This document shows positions 15,637-24,081 of a stretch of DNA of 64,000 bases, one piece after another (position 1 is the first letter of the stretch; each line of letters opens with the position of its first letter). The stretch covers positions 665,571-729,570 of the forward strand of contig CBDCGV010000018.1 in assembly GCA_965216955.1 (NCBI GenBank), written 5' to 3'. This DNA is from CBDCGV01 sp965216955. GTDB taxonomy: Bacteria > Bacteroidota > Bacteroidia > Chitinophagales > JADIYW01. The notes beneath the pieces are model-generated. The model ran no database searches, was not told the DNA's origin, and was given only the letters and a program-made list of their open reading frames with translations. The position numbers and the translations under genes were made by a program.

Positions 15637-16314
15637 ATGAAACAACCAGAAATATACTATAAAGTCCTAAATTCTGTCGCAAAAGACAACTTAAAAAATG
15701 CCATCGAATTATTAATGGATCATTTTAATAATAATCAAATTTTAATTCAATCTGCAAGACTTCAAGCATTACAAACAGAAATTAACAATGGAACAATATC
15801 ATTTGAAAATGCAGGAATAGAAAAAAACAAAATAAGAAAGGCAATTATTTCGCTAGCAGAAGAAATTCGAATTGAATATCCCATAGAAATTAAAAGAAAG
15901 ATTTCTAAAAAACTTAATTACTTTGCCATACTCCTTTCAAAAAAAAGAAAATCAAAAGCTCTACTCTTATTAAGTTTCTTAATTCTAACAAGTGGTGATC
16001 TTTTACAAAAAGTAATTGTTGCAGCTACTTCATTCACTTTAACAATAGCTGGAGTTAGCTTTATTATAATTTATGAAACAACAATCTCAAAGAACGCTAT
16101 CAAACAAGAAAAAGTACTTTTTGAACAGAGATTGAATTATATCGATGACGTTTGCGAATCTAAATTTGATACTCTACAGAATAAAGTAATTAGATTTAGA
16201 AATGACCTTATAAGAGTAAGAGATAATGCTTTTACTTATTCGGGTATTCCAATTAATGAGATTGAAGCACTAGACAGTGTATTATTAATGATTGAATTAG
16301 AGCAAGACAATTAA
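15637..16314 (+). CDS. Effector-associated-domain (EAD11-like) membrane protein, cassette 11
   Basis: A 225-aa protein. Residues about 10-80 (NLKNAIELLMDHF, QSARLQALQTEINNGTISFE, KIRKAIISLAEEI) match the EAD11-type death-like adaptor domain used in bacterial conflict systems to bring sensors and effectors together. Two adjacent hydrophobic helices follow (about 104-122 and 128-150), then a coiled-coil-like tail. The likely design is an adaptor domain that recruits the protein to an activated partner and a membrane part that kills or arrests the cell. No partner is in this cassette. The ATG lies only 16 bases from the cassette boundary, so it has no promoter of its own. Confidence 0.75.
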   Translation: MKQPEIYYKVLNSVAKDNLKNAIELLMDHFNNNQILIQSARLQALQTEINNGTISFENAGIEKNKIRKAIISLAEEIRIEYPIEIKRKISKKLNYFAILLSKKRKSKALLLLSFLILTSGDLLQKVIVAATSFTLTIAGVSFIIIYETTISKNAIKQEKVLFEQRLNYIDDVCESKFDTLQNKVIRFRNDLIRVRDNAFTYSGIPINEIEALDSVLLMIELEQDN

Positions 16315-16319
16315 AAGTA

Positions 16320-16454
16320 TAAAGCTAACAGCGGCTAAAAAGCACGCCTCACTCCTATGTACCATGAAAAATATTCCTTAAATTAAACCCAAAGTAAATG
16401 GAAAGCGACACCTTATAAAGTCGGCGCGACTTTGTAAGCCGCGGACCGTTATGT
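16320..16454 (+). repeat. attC11 (type B)
   Basis: TAAAGCTAAC is an exact complement of the cassette 11 start GTTAGCTTTA. Inner GCGGCT/AGCCGC pair perfectly. Central hairpin AAAGTCG/CGACTTT. Closes GGACCG|TT at 16448. Confidence 0.9.
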
Positions 16455-17032
16455 GCAAGTAAGGGATGAATGGTTTTTTGCAGCATAAATTTTCTGTTTT
16501 ACTTTCGTTTTATCATTGCTACGCTCCTAACTTTTCCTTTAATAATATTTGTAAATTTACCGCTCCAACTATCTTACGCTCGATTTTGGTGCTTAATGTT
16601 TGGCTCGTAGACTGACATTGCCTTCGGGTTTGCCATCATGGGCTCTGTTTAGTTTCGTAATTTCTAAATACTGCCTACTAGATAATAAAAGTTCAACCGT
16701 AGGTTTTGCTTGTAAGAATTGAAGCACAATAAGCAAGTTCTATGCTTTTAGCCAAAGAAAAGGTTTCGATTTAGCGATTGTGGTTTTTCGATCTTCATCA
16801 CTCTGCCAAAAAATGCGCCCCTTCCCTACTTCACTAAATAAAATTTAAACTCACCAAACATTTATTGAAAATTGTGCCACGCTGCTAGCTGGATTAAAAA
16901 ACCAGCACATAACATAGGCTAAAAATCAGGCTCCTTTAATTTTTTATTTCTATTTTACAGTATGGTTGGGCATCCGTGCCGGCCGAATGGACAACAGTCC
17001 ATTCAACCGCCCGTATTCTTAGCCTTTGAACG
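16449..17032 (+). mobile_element. Cassette 12: non-coding cassette (type C, copy 3)
   Basis: Closest to copy 1, with the same ends and the promoter-like TTG-N19-TACTTTCG. The minus-strand remnant frame carries an in-frame TAG here. No gene. It precedes the two-gene cassette 13, whose first ATG is 18 bases after the boundary and would need such an upstream promoter. Confidence 0.75.
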
Positions 17033-17038
17033 TTGTAC
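16905..17038 (+). repeat. attC12 (type C)
   Basis: GCACATAAC complements GTTATGTGC; AGGCTAA/TTAGCCT inner arms; closes TTTGAACG|TT at 17032. Confidence 0.85.
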
Positions 17039-17050
17039 GCAACATAAAAA

Positions 17051-17761
17051 ATGAAAGACTTTTTAGAAAATGCTGGTTATAAAAAAGAAGGAAAAATGTA
17101 TATCCCTCCTATACTACAATTAGGAGAGTTCAATGCAGTAAGTTGGTTAGATAATATTCTGCCGGAATTAATTTGGATTGGCATTTTGCAAAATAATTGT
17201 GGATTAAAATTAGGTAGTGAAATAGCTTTAGAAATTGCAAAAAAAGCATATCAACTAAAAAACGAAGATAAATCCAATTGGTTTGGAGTAATCAGCTCTT
17301 TTAAGAACTTAAATGCTAGTGAAATACAAGAGATAAATAAAATTGTAAAAAACAAGACTATAGATGCATCAAAAGAATTAAAAATCTTTGAACCACTTAG
17401 TGATTTATATGATGAATTTCCTTTTTCAAATAGAAGCGAGACAATTGATTCAAATCTAGAATTAGATGGTTACAAACAATACTTATCTAAAATATATGAT
17501 AGGACTACAAAGGAAGCAACATTAATCCAAGCAATAGCATTTAGAATTCTATTAGAATCGAATTCAATTTCTTTTAGTTTTAAAATCCCAAATTTAATTT
17601 CAATCTTGGAATACCCTGCTACTGAAGATTCAATTAATCTAGCTTCTATTATTCGATCAACAATTAATTCAACATTTATACAAAAAGAAATAACCGCTAA
17701 TTGGGCCAATCATTTTTGGGAAACAAACTTTAAAATTGGGAATTGCTATGGAACAAACTGA
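17051..17761 (+). CDS. Hypothetical protein, cassette 13 first gene (partner of DUF5677)
   Basis: A 236-aa soluble protein, mostly helical, without signal peptide or membrane segments. No family recognised; features include WLDNILPELIWIGIL near the N terminus and a hydrophilic middle. It overlaps the following DUF5677 gene by 14 bases, which indicates translational coupling and joint function. The pair forms a whole cassette and is probably a two-component defence or toxin-type module (inference from context only). Confidence 0.65.
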   Translation: MKDFLENAGYKKEGKMYIPPILQLGEFNAVSWLDNILPELIWIGILQNNCGLKLGSEIALEIAKKAYQLKNEDKSNWFGVISSFKNLNASEIQEINKIVKNKTIDASKELKIFEPLSDLYDEFPFSNRSETIDSNLELDGYKQYLSKIYDRTTKEATLIQAIAFRILLESNSISFSFKIPNLISILEYPATEDSINLASIIRSTINSTFIQKEITANWANHFWETNFKIGNCYGTN

Positions 17762-18518
17762 GTTTCTCAAAAAGTTAGAAGTAGGAATTTCACAATATCA
17801 AAAATTACTAAAACTAGAATTAAAAAATAGGTGGGAATCACTACAATTGAATCCAAGTAAAATTTCAGAAAATGAAGTTATTGCGGGTTTATTAGCGAGA
17901 CAATGTAGCTTGGTTTACCAAATCTCATTTACTCCTATGTCTTGGAATGAAACCTTCTCTCCAATAATTATGAGATCAATGGTAGAAAACCATATCAATC
18001 TATCTTGGATTCTATTAAATCCTAGTGAGAGATCAAAAATGTATATAGATTATGGTTTAAGTAATGAAACGAAACAATTAGAATCATTGAAAAGCTCAAG
18101 TGATCAAAATGAAGAAAAAAAGAGATTCATTGAGTATTTAGAAAATTGGATAAATGAACAAAGATTTATTCATTTAAATAAGATAAACATTGGGAGTTGG
18201 AATTTTAGTAATATAAGAAAAACTGCTATTGATTCTGGAAATAAAGACTTTTATGACCTATTTTATTCTACATGTAGTTCAGCTACTCATAGTATGTGGG
18301 ACTACATTGCTAAACATAACTTGAAGAAATGCGAAAACCCACTACATAAAGGGCATAAAATACCTAAGATAAAAGAACCCGAAATTGAAATTGGAATGTT
18401 CTTAATTTTAACAAAAATCATGAATGAAACTTTTATAATGGTGGATTCAAAACTTTCATTAGAAAACAAATGTGATTCTTCCTTTGAGTATATTGAATCA
18501 TATTTTAACAAGAATTAA
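17748..18518 (+). CDS. DUF5677-family protein, cassette 13 second gene
   Basis: A 256-aa protein read from ATG 17748 (MEQTEFLKKL); a TTG 12 bases upstream is the alternative. Signatures resembling DUF5677: IIMRSMVENHINLSWIL, the helical middle, CSSATHSMWDYIAKHN and CENPLHKGHKIP. The conserved R..E and H residues in a helical frame recall HEPN-type RNases, but no RxxxxH motif is clear, so nuclease activity is uncertain. Coupled to the upstream unknown gene. Confidence 0.7.
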   Translation: MEQTEFLKKLEVGISQYQKLLKLELKNRWESLQLNPSKISENEVIAGLLARQCSLVYQISFTPMSWNETFSPIIMRSMVENHINLSWILLNPSERSKMYIDYGLSNETKQLESLKSSSDQNEEKKRFIEYLENWINEQRFIHLNKINIGSWNFSNIRKTAIDSGNKDFYDLFYSTCSSATHSMWDYIAKHNLKKCENPLHKGHKIPKIKEPEIEIGMFLILTKIMNETFIMVDSKLSLENKCDSSFEYIESYFNKN

Positions 18519-18524
18519 AATGCA

Positions 18525-18597
18525 GCGTACAACACAGTATAAAAAATCATTATCTTGGCTAAAGCCAAGTAACGCTTTTTATACTAAACCGTTAGGC
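18525..18597 (+). repeat. attC13 (type A)
   Basis: GCGTACAAC exactly complements the cassette 13 start GTTGTACGC. Apex CTTGGCT/AGCCAAG. Closes AAACCG|TT at 18591. Confidence 0.9.
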
Positions 18598-18639
18598 ACA
18601 AGGAGCAAAAACAACTTTTAAATAGTAAAACTATAAAAT

Positions 18640-19623
18640 ATGATTTGGAATCACTACAACTGTGTTGAGGAAATAGATTTCACAAATGCCGCAGATTTTT
18701 TAGAATATATTAGACCAACCAAAACACATTGGGGTAATCTAGAATCTGTAGAATGGTACTTTAGAGGACAAGCTGATATTACATGGGAATTAACACCACG
18801 AGCATGGAGACCGGACTCGAACCCACTTGAATCTTTATCAGATTCTTTTGCGGATTATATAAATTCGAAATTAAGGACTGAATCTGATAACCTAGCAAGA
18901 ACCCACCATATACCACATACGGATTTTGATGATTTTGTAGAATATTTTGCAAGTGTCGCTGCAGAACACGACTCCGTAAAACACTTTGTGAAATTTGCAG
19001 ACGAGCTTGCTCACCCAATTGATGGTTCAAGTGAACTTTCTAGCGGTATCAAATTCATTAAAAATTGCTTATCAAATAAACAATGGCCTGACGTAATTCC
19101 GAACTCCTCATTTGGAATAGCCCAACACCATGGCATACCTACTCGACTTATGGACTGGTCTCGCAAACCTCTTATTGGCGCTTACTTTGCGTCAGCTATT
19201 CCAGCTGGATCAACAGGATCACATATTGGATTATGGGCTATTAATGTTCCATTTTTACTATCGATTGACCCTAGTTATGGTCTAAAAAGTCTCACATCAG
19301 CAAGAGCCCAGGACTCTTTTTTACGTGCTCAAGATGGACTGTTTATTTGGCATCAAAATGCAGGAGAATATAGAAAGACACATCACAAATGGCCTACGTT
19401 ACTGGACTCTATTGAGCTTTGTTATAATACTGGCACTAAGCCTATTCGAGTTTTATCATTACCGTATGGTGAAATCAAAGATCTTAAAGCATTATTATGG
19501 AGAGAGAGAATTTCTTTAGCTCATCTAATGCCAACTCATGACAATATAGCAAGAACAGTTGTTGATTCTTGGGCATCCTATTCAGGCCTACGTGTGAATG
19601 TAACAGCTTATGGAGATGATTGA
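18640..19623 (+). CDS. FRG-domain protein, cassette 14
   Basis: A 327-aa cytosolic protein with the FRG domain: WYFRGQADITWELTPRAWR (39-57), AQHHGIPTRLMDWSRKPL in the middle, the alanine-rich strand after it, and the late R..Q.GLFIW element. FRG proteins are common in phage and anti-phage gene neighbourhoods; their biochemical activity is poorly defined. It is the only gene of the cassette, starting 49 bases from the boundary. A defence-related function is inferred. Confidence 0.85.
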   Translation: MIWNHYNCVEEIDFTNAADFLEYIRPTKTHWGNLESVEWYFRGQADITWELTPRAWRPDSNPLESLSDSFADYINSKLRTESDNLARTHHIPHTDFDDFVEYFASVAAEHDSVKHFVKFADELAHPIDGSSELSSGIKFIKNCLSNKQWPDVIPNSSFGIAQHHGIPTRLMDWSRKPLIGAYFASAIPAGSTGSHIGLWAINVPFLLSIDPSYGLKSLTSARAQDSFLRAQDGLFIWHQNAGEYRKTHHKWPTLLDSIELCYNTGTKPIRVLSLPYGEIKDLKALLWRERISLAHLMPTHDNIARTVVDSWASYSGLRVNVTAYGDD

Positions 19624-19641
19624 ACTAACAAGACAATCCCA

Positions 19642-19712
19642 GTGCCTAACACAGTATAAAAAAGCATTACTTTGCTGACGCAAAGCACGCTTTTTATACT
19701 AAGCCGTTGGCA
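19642..19712 (+). repeat. attC14 (type A)
   Basis: GTGCCTAAC exactly complements the cassette 14 start GTTAGGCAC. Apex CTTTGC/GCAAAG. Closes AAGCCG|TT at 19706. Confidence 0.9.
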
Positions 19713-19809
19713 ACAAGTTGGAAATGAACTACTAAAACCAAATCATTTTTTTTAGAAAACGCAATCAAAAGTAGCACTTAAGTGAAACTTTTATTCGTAT
19801 ATTTACGTA

Positions 19810-20154
19810 ATGAATAATGATAAGTACAGAAAGGTCATCTTTTACAAGTCTTATTTTGAAGATTTCTTCATAAAACGAAGACAAAAGGTAAAAGATAAGA
19901 TTATCTGGACTATTGAGTTGATCGAAGGAATTGAAAAAATTCCAGAAAAATATCTAAAGCATATAGAGTCGACAGACGGACTATATGAAATTAGAGTTCA
20001 ACTAGCAAATGACATTTTTAGAATATTTTGCTTTTTTGACAAAGGAAAACTGGTGGTTTTGGCAAACGGCTTCCAAAAGAAATCACAAAAAACTCCTAAG
20101 AAAGAGATTGAAAAAGCACTTAGAATAAAAGATGAATATGAAAAAGAAAAGTAA
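19810..20154 (+). CDS. RelE/HigB-type toxin (Gp49-like), cassette 15
   Basis: A 114-aa basic protein of the phage-derived Gp49/HigB group: FYKSYFEDFFIKRR, KVKDKIIWTIELIEGIEKIP, LYEIRVQLANDIFRIFCFFD and VVLANGFQKKSQKTPKKEIEKAL. These are the core strands and the conserved C-terminal lysine-rich helix of ribosome-dependent mRNA interferases. The antitoxin gene follows directly, in the toxin-first order typical of HigBA. About 100 bases between boundary and start could contain a promoter. TA cassettes are common in chromosomal integrons and stabilise arrays. Confidence 0.88.
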   Translation: MNNDKYRKVIFYKSYFEDFFIKRRQKVKDKIIWTIELIEGIEKIPEKYLKHIESTDGLYEIRVQLANDIFRIFCFFDKGKLVVLANGFQKKSQKTPKKEIEKALRIKDEYEKEK

Positions 20155-20158
20155 CATA

Positions 20159-20440
20159 ATGAATCTTGAACAATTCAAGGACAAACACTATGGAAAACGC
20201 GGGACTGAAAAACGCGAAAAACTAGAAAAGGGATTTGAAAGTTTCAAACTTGGTGCTTTAATACTTGAAGCAAGAAAAGAAAAAGGTTTGACACAAGCAG
20301 AACTTGCTGAAAAAGTAGGAACAACAAAATCCTATATTTCAAAAATTGAAAATAACGTGAAAGAAGCAAGATTGTCAACCCTTCAAAAAATAATTGAACT
20401 TGGACTAGGTGGACAACTTGAATTATCTGTAAAACTCTAA
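20159..20440 (+). CDS. XRE-family antitoxin (HigA-like), cassette 15
   Basis: A 93-aa helix-turn-helix protein: the N-terminal EQFKDKHYGKRGTEKREK is typical of the antitoxin partners of Gp49 toxins, and the HTH spans about 40-85 (GLTQAELAEKVGTTKSYISKIEN). ATG 20159 is preferred because an AAGAAAAG purine tract precedes it; ATGs at 20132 or 20138 would overlap the toxin. Neutralises the toxin and should autoregulate the pair. Confidence 0.87.
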   Translation: MNLEQFKDKHYGKRGTEKREKLEKGFESFKLGALILEARKEKGLTQAELAEKVGTTKSYISKIENNVKEARLSTLQKIIELGLGGQLELSVKL

Positions 20441-20444
20441 ACCA

Positions 20445-20517
20445 GTTGCCAACACAGTATAAAAAAGCAGTATCTTGGCTAAAGCCAAGTAACGCTTTTT
20501 ATACTAAACCGATGTGC
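20445..20517 (+). repeat. attC15 (type A) with damaged core
   Basis: GTTGCCAAC exactly complements the cassette 15 start GTTGGCAAC and the folded arms are intact. The closing core, however, reads AAACCG-ATGTGC instead of AAACCG|TTATGTGC: the two T of GTT are missing at 20511-20512. Strand cleavage between G and TT should be impaired. Confidence 0.85.
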
Positions 20518-21097
20518 AAGTAAGGTATATGTGAATTGTTTGTACTTTAATTTATTTGTATTTACTTTCGTTTTTATCATTGCCACGCTCCTAGTCTTTC
20601 CGTTAATAATATCTAGAAACTTCCGCTCCAGCTATCTTACGCTTGATTTTTAGTGCTTAATGTTTGGCTCGTGAGCTGACATTGCCTTCGGGTTTGCCAT
20701 CATGGGCTCTTTTGAATTCCGTAGTTTTTAAATTCATCCTACTAGATAATTGAAAATTCAACTGCAGGTGGTGCTTATAAGAATTGAAGCACAATAAGCA
20801 AGTTCTCTGCTTTTAGCCAAAGAAAAGGTTTCGATTAAAATGTTGTGGTTTTTCGATCTTCATCACTCTGCCAAAATTTGTGCCTCTTCCCTACTTCATC
20901 AAATAAAATTTAAACTCGCCAAACATTTATTGAAAATTGTGCTACGCTCCTACCTGGATTAAAAAACCAGCACATAACATAGGCTAAAAATCAGGCTCCT
21001 TTAATTTTTTATTTCTATTTTACAGTATGGTTGGGCATCCGTGCCGGCCGAATGGACAACTGTCCATTCAACCGCCCGTATTCTTAGCCTTTGAACG
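20512..21097 (+). mobile_element. Cassette 16: non-coding cassette (type C, copy 4)
   Basis: The most diverged type C copy, lacking its first two T. TACTTTCG is kept but the -33 region differs. No gene. Ends in an intact attC. Confidence 0.72.
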
Positions 21098-21103
21098 TTA
21101 GGC
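20970..21103 (+). repeat. attC16 (type C)
   Basis: GCACATAAC arm, AGGCTAA/TTAGCCT inner arms, closing TTTGAACG|TT at 21097. Confidence 0.85.
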
Positions 21104-21344
21104 ATTATTCCGTAGATTAATAACTTGGAATTTCAATATACTGAATATATTAATTCTCTAAACAGCTAATTAATTTAACATGTAAGCGTTTAGCTAAAGT
21201 CAGAAATATTGAATAAATTAGAGCAAAATAACTATTGACAAAAATCCTTTCTAATGCTCTAGTTGGGATATAAGAATATGTATAGGGGTGCTAAAAAAGC
21301 AAACCAATTAATTATTTATCTAAATCCTAAAATTACAAATAAAA

Positions 21345-22202
21345 ATGTTTAAAGAATTTAATGAATTCACTCTTATTTGGATATTATGTTCTTCAATTGT
21401 TGGGGGTATTGTTGGTGCTTCATTTAAATTCATTTTCGAATTAATTTTAACCTCTAGATACAATATTAACTTTGAGGCTAATGAGGCTTTAAAACGATTC
21501 AAATTTCCATTATTTCAGTCGGCACAATCACTCCATAGAAGGCTTGATTTCTTAATTAAAAATAAAAGTGATAGAGATCTTTATAACGGGGAATCTCGAA
21601 ATGAATTTCAAATTTATAAACTTTCTACGCTATATGTTTTTTGCAACTTCTTTGGAAATTGTCATATAATTGAAACTGAAGCATTGCAAAAATTTTATAG
21701 ATTAAATAGAAAATCAAAACAGTTTTACATTACATTTTATAACGTTTATAAAGGATTTTCTTCAATGTATTATTTTGGGGGTGTCAAACCTGAATTAAAT
21801 AAGACCTATGAAGAATCAACAATTCCAAGATTCATATTGTCCGCAATTGGAGAACATATGATAAAAACAAACGGAAAAGAAACTAGAACTATTGGCTTCA
21901 ATAGTTTTGTTGAGTTAATTCAAACAAATAACAATTTCAGAAACTGGATTAAATATCTTGACAATTTAATTTATGGCATTGATAATAATAAAAATGATAA
22001 AGACTGGAATAGAATTCTAATAATCGCAACACACTTAAGAATACTTGAAAACTTTTTAGATAAGAAAAGAAACTTCACTCATGAAAGTGAATTGTATGAA
22101 TATATAAGCATGACCAAAAAAAACGTAAAAAATAAATTACTTTTGGATATAATAAATTTAAAGAAAAATAAAATCATTAAGATGTCTTCAGAATCATGTT
22201 AA
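21345..22202 (+). CDS. Hypothetical single-pass membrane protein, cassette 17
   Basis: A 285-aa protein with one N-terminal hydrophobic segment (about 10-36, rich in glycine: SSIVGGIVGASFKFIFELIL) and a long, mostly helical cytoplasmic part with many aromatic and basic residues. No family recognised. The 247 bases between the cassette boundary (21098) and the ATG contain no gene, and there is room for its own promoter, though no clear TTG/TAnnTTTG pair is seen. Sole gene of the cassette. Confidence 0.65.
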   Translation: MFKEFNEFTLIWILCSSIVGGIVGASFKFIFELILTSRYNINFEANEALKRFKFPLFQSAQSLHRRLDFLIKNKSDRDLYNGESRNEFQIYKLSTLYVFCNFFGNCHIIETEALQKFYRLNRKSKQFYITFYNVYKGFSSMYYFGGVKPELNKTYEESTIPRFILSAIGEHMIKTNGKETRTIGFNSFVELIQTNNNFRNWIKYLDNLIYGIDNNKNDKDWNRILIIATHLRILENFLDKKRNFTHESELYEYISMTKKNVKNKLLLDIINLKKNKIIKMSSESC

Positions 22203-22205
22203 AAC

Positions 22206-22339
22206 AATGCCTAACATCGGCTCAAACAACATGCCTCTCTCCTGCTTGTATTATGAAATATAATTTTAGGAATCAGTTTTCAAACAAATTTAGAAAACTA
22301 TTAAATATGGAACGATTGTTTAGCCGACAACCGTTAACT
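22206..22339 (+). repeat. attC17 (type F)
   Basis: AATGCCTAAC exactly complements the cassette 17 start GTTAGGCATT. Inner arms TCGGCTcAAACAA/TTGTTTAGCCGA differ at one position. Closes ACAACCG|TT at 22333. The only site of this class. Confidence 0.82.
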
Positions 22340-22364
22340 GTAATAAAACCAATTCAAGAATATA

Positions 22365-23027
22365 ATGAGCAAAATAAGTAGCACAACACTTTTTCACTTT
22401 CTTGAAAAAAAAGAATGGTTATTTGAAATTTTGCATAGCATGAAAATGTCTCCAAGATACGTTCTTGAAGACTATCCTACTTTTAAAGAAAAATATTTGA
22501 TATTAATGAAATGTTTTTGTGATATACCTTTAAGCAATGTTATAAATCACACAAATACATATGGAAAATATGGTATAGGATTATCTAAAGAATTTGCCTT
22601 TAAAAATTTTATAAGTCCAGTTCAATATTTTCATAAAACATCGCATCCTACATTTGCTCTAATGGCAGTAGATTTTGAAAATAAAGAAGATTTCACTTTT
22701 TTAATTCCATATCTAAAATACATGTTTTCTACCGACAATAAAGTCTATTATTATGAAGAAAGAGAATGGAGATATGTTAAACAAAAAACTGTAAATGTTA
22801 CCGGAAAATCAAATTCAGAAATTGAAAAAGAGCTTAAAGAATTGAATGAAAACGTTACTAAAAAATTGACAATTGAACTCAAACACATTGAATATATTTT
22901 TTTAAAAAACCAAGATGATGTTTTGAGTTTATTCAAAGAAATTAAGAAAATGAATTTTACTGAAACAGAAAAAAACTTTCTAATAAGTAAAATTATTACT
23001 ATTGATCAAATAGAAAAAGATTTTTAA
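22365..23027 (+). CDS. AbiGi-like abortive-infection protein, cassette 18
   Basis: A 220-aa protein. The block TTLFHF, a downstream MSPRYVLED, CFCDIPLSNVINH and YGKYGIGLSKEFAFK leading to SPVQYFHK, then a conserved EREWRYV, matches the AbiGi family (annotated as the putative antitoxin half of abortive phage resistance AbiG). No AbiGii-like partner is present in this or the next cassette, so it may act alone. It begins 31 bases from the cassette boundary. Confidence 0.75.
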   Translation: MSKISSTTLFHFLEKKEWLFEILHSMKMSPRYVLEDYPTFKEKYLILMKCFCDIPLSNVINHTNTYGKYGIGLSKEFAFKNFISPVQYFHKTSHPTFALMAVDFENKEDFTFLIPYLKYMFSTDNKVYYYEEREWRYVKQKTVNVTGKSNSEIEKELKELNENVTKKLTIELKHIEYIFLKNQDDVLSLFKEIKKMNFTETEKNFLISKIITIDQIEKDF

Positions 23028-23036
23028 AATTACTAC

Positions 23037-23165
23037 ATCTAACAACCTGTATATCTCATTGCGGCTGAATTCCTAATCGGAATTCATTGCAATTTGCTAT
23101 CTTTCGGTTACGGCGGAAAATCATAGCTGATTTTCCGCAACGAGCCATACACAAAACCGTTGGCA
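23037..23165 (+). repeat. attC18 (type G), imperfect pairing
   Basis: The 5' arm CATCTAAC matches the expected complement of the cassette 18 start (CAGTTAAC) only in part. The rest resembles attC20: TGCGGCTGAATT...GGCGGAAAAT and a closing CATACACAAAACCG|TT at 23159. The mismatch suggests mutation or a hybrid cassette. Confidence 0.7.
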
Positions 23166-23178
23166 ATAATTAACAGAA

Positions 23179-23889
23179 ATGTTTTTTTCAAAAACGATTA
23201 TACTATATATTAATCTATTTTTACTACTTACACTTCTTGAAATAAAAACTTCATGGGGACAGACAGAATTAGAAAGAGACTCTATTTGTGAAGTTATATG
23301 TGAATCTCTAAAATCAAACAGTTATTTAAGTAATGAAAAAAGGATGAAAATCTCATTTTACTCAAAAGTAAATAGATATGCAGAAAACTTTGAAAATTCA
23401 GATTCTATAATTAATGGCATCTATATTAGACTTCAAAAAGACTGTGAAGAATTTTATGATTTGGTAAAAGTTATAAATAAACAAGAAAAAGGAGACTGGA
23501 TTAGGCATTTTAAAAAACCAAGCGCTATAAAAAAAGAAAGAAAGTGTAAAAGTTTTTCTAAACTAAGACATTTTCATTATTTAGAACCATCTGGAGATAC
23601 CGTTAACGTAGAAATAAGCAAATTCTATTGGATGGATAATTTTAAAGATGGCACATATTCAAAATTAAAATTTAAATGGTTAAATAAGTGTCAATTTGAA
23701 TTAACATTTGAAGAAAGCAACAATAGAATTAGAAAGAATTTCAGTAACAAAGGAGACACTTATCTTTATGAAATAATAGAAAAGACTAAGCACTACTATT
23801 TAATACTTTTAACATATCCAGGAATGGAATACTTCTTTACGTTTAAAATGTATTCTAAAAGTGGAAAATTGAGATTTAAACGTGATTAA
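23179..23889 (+). CDS. Hypothetical secreted protein, cassette 19
   Basis: A 236-aa protein with a cleavable signal peptide (hydrophobic IILYINLFLLLTLLEI, predicted cut after SWG or TSWGQ). The mature part is rich in lysine, aromatic residues and serine and contains four cysteines. No family recognised. Sole gene of its cassette, starting 19 bases from the boundary. Probably periplasmic. Confidence 0.65.
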   Translation: MFFSKTIILYINLFLLLTLLEIKTSWGQTELERDSICEVICESLKSNSYLSNEKRMKISFYSKVNRYAENFENSDSIINGIYIRLQKDCEEFYDLVKVINKQEKGDWIRHFKKPSAIKKERKCKSFSKLRHFHYLEPSGDTVNVEISKFYWMDNFKDGTYSKLKFKWLNKCQFELTFEESNNRIRKNFSNKGDTYLYEIIEKTKHYYLILLTYPGMEYFFTFKMYSKSGKLRFKRD

Positions 23890-23924
23890 TTCTACACTAT
23901 TGACAATGTGATCTTTATTTAAAC

Positions 23925-24060
23925 TATTGCCAACAGCGGCTAAAAAGCACGCCTCGCTCCTATGTACCATAAAAAATATTCCTTAAATTAAAGCCAAAAG
24001 CATCTGGAAAGCGAAATCAATAAAAGTCGGCGCGACTTTGTAAGCCTCGGACCGTTGGCA
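23925..24060 (+). repeat. attC19 (type B)
   Basis: TATTGCCAAC is an exact 10-base complement of the cassette 19 start GTTGGCAATA. Inner GCGGCT/AGCC-CGG, closing GGACCG|TT at 24054. The central hairpin is slightly altered (AAAGTCG/CGACTTT kept). Confidence 0.9.
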
Positions 24061-24081
24061 TTAATATAGAAAGAACAGTAA

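Noticed and set aside
3321..21097. Insertion sequence or MITE for the type C repeats
   Set aside because: No transposase, no terminal inverted repeats of transposon type and no target duplications. Their ends coincide exactly with G|TT cassette boundaries.
22196..22381. 61-aa open frame on the + strand
   Set aside because: It lies almost entirely inside attC17 and has no coding character.
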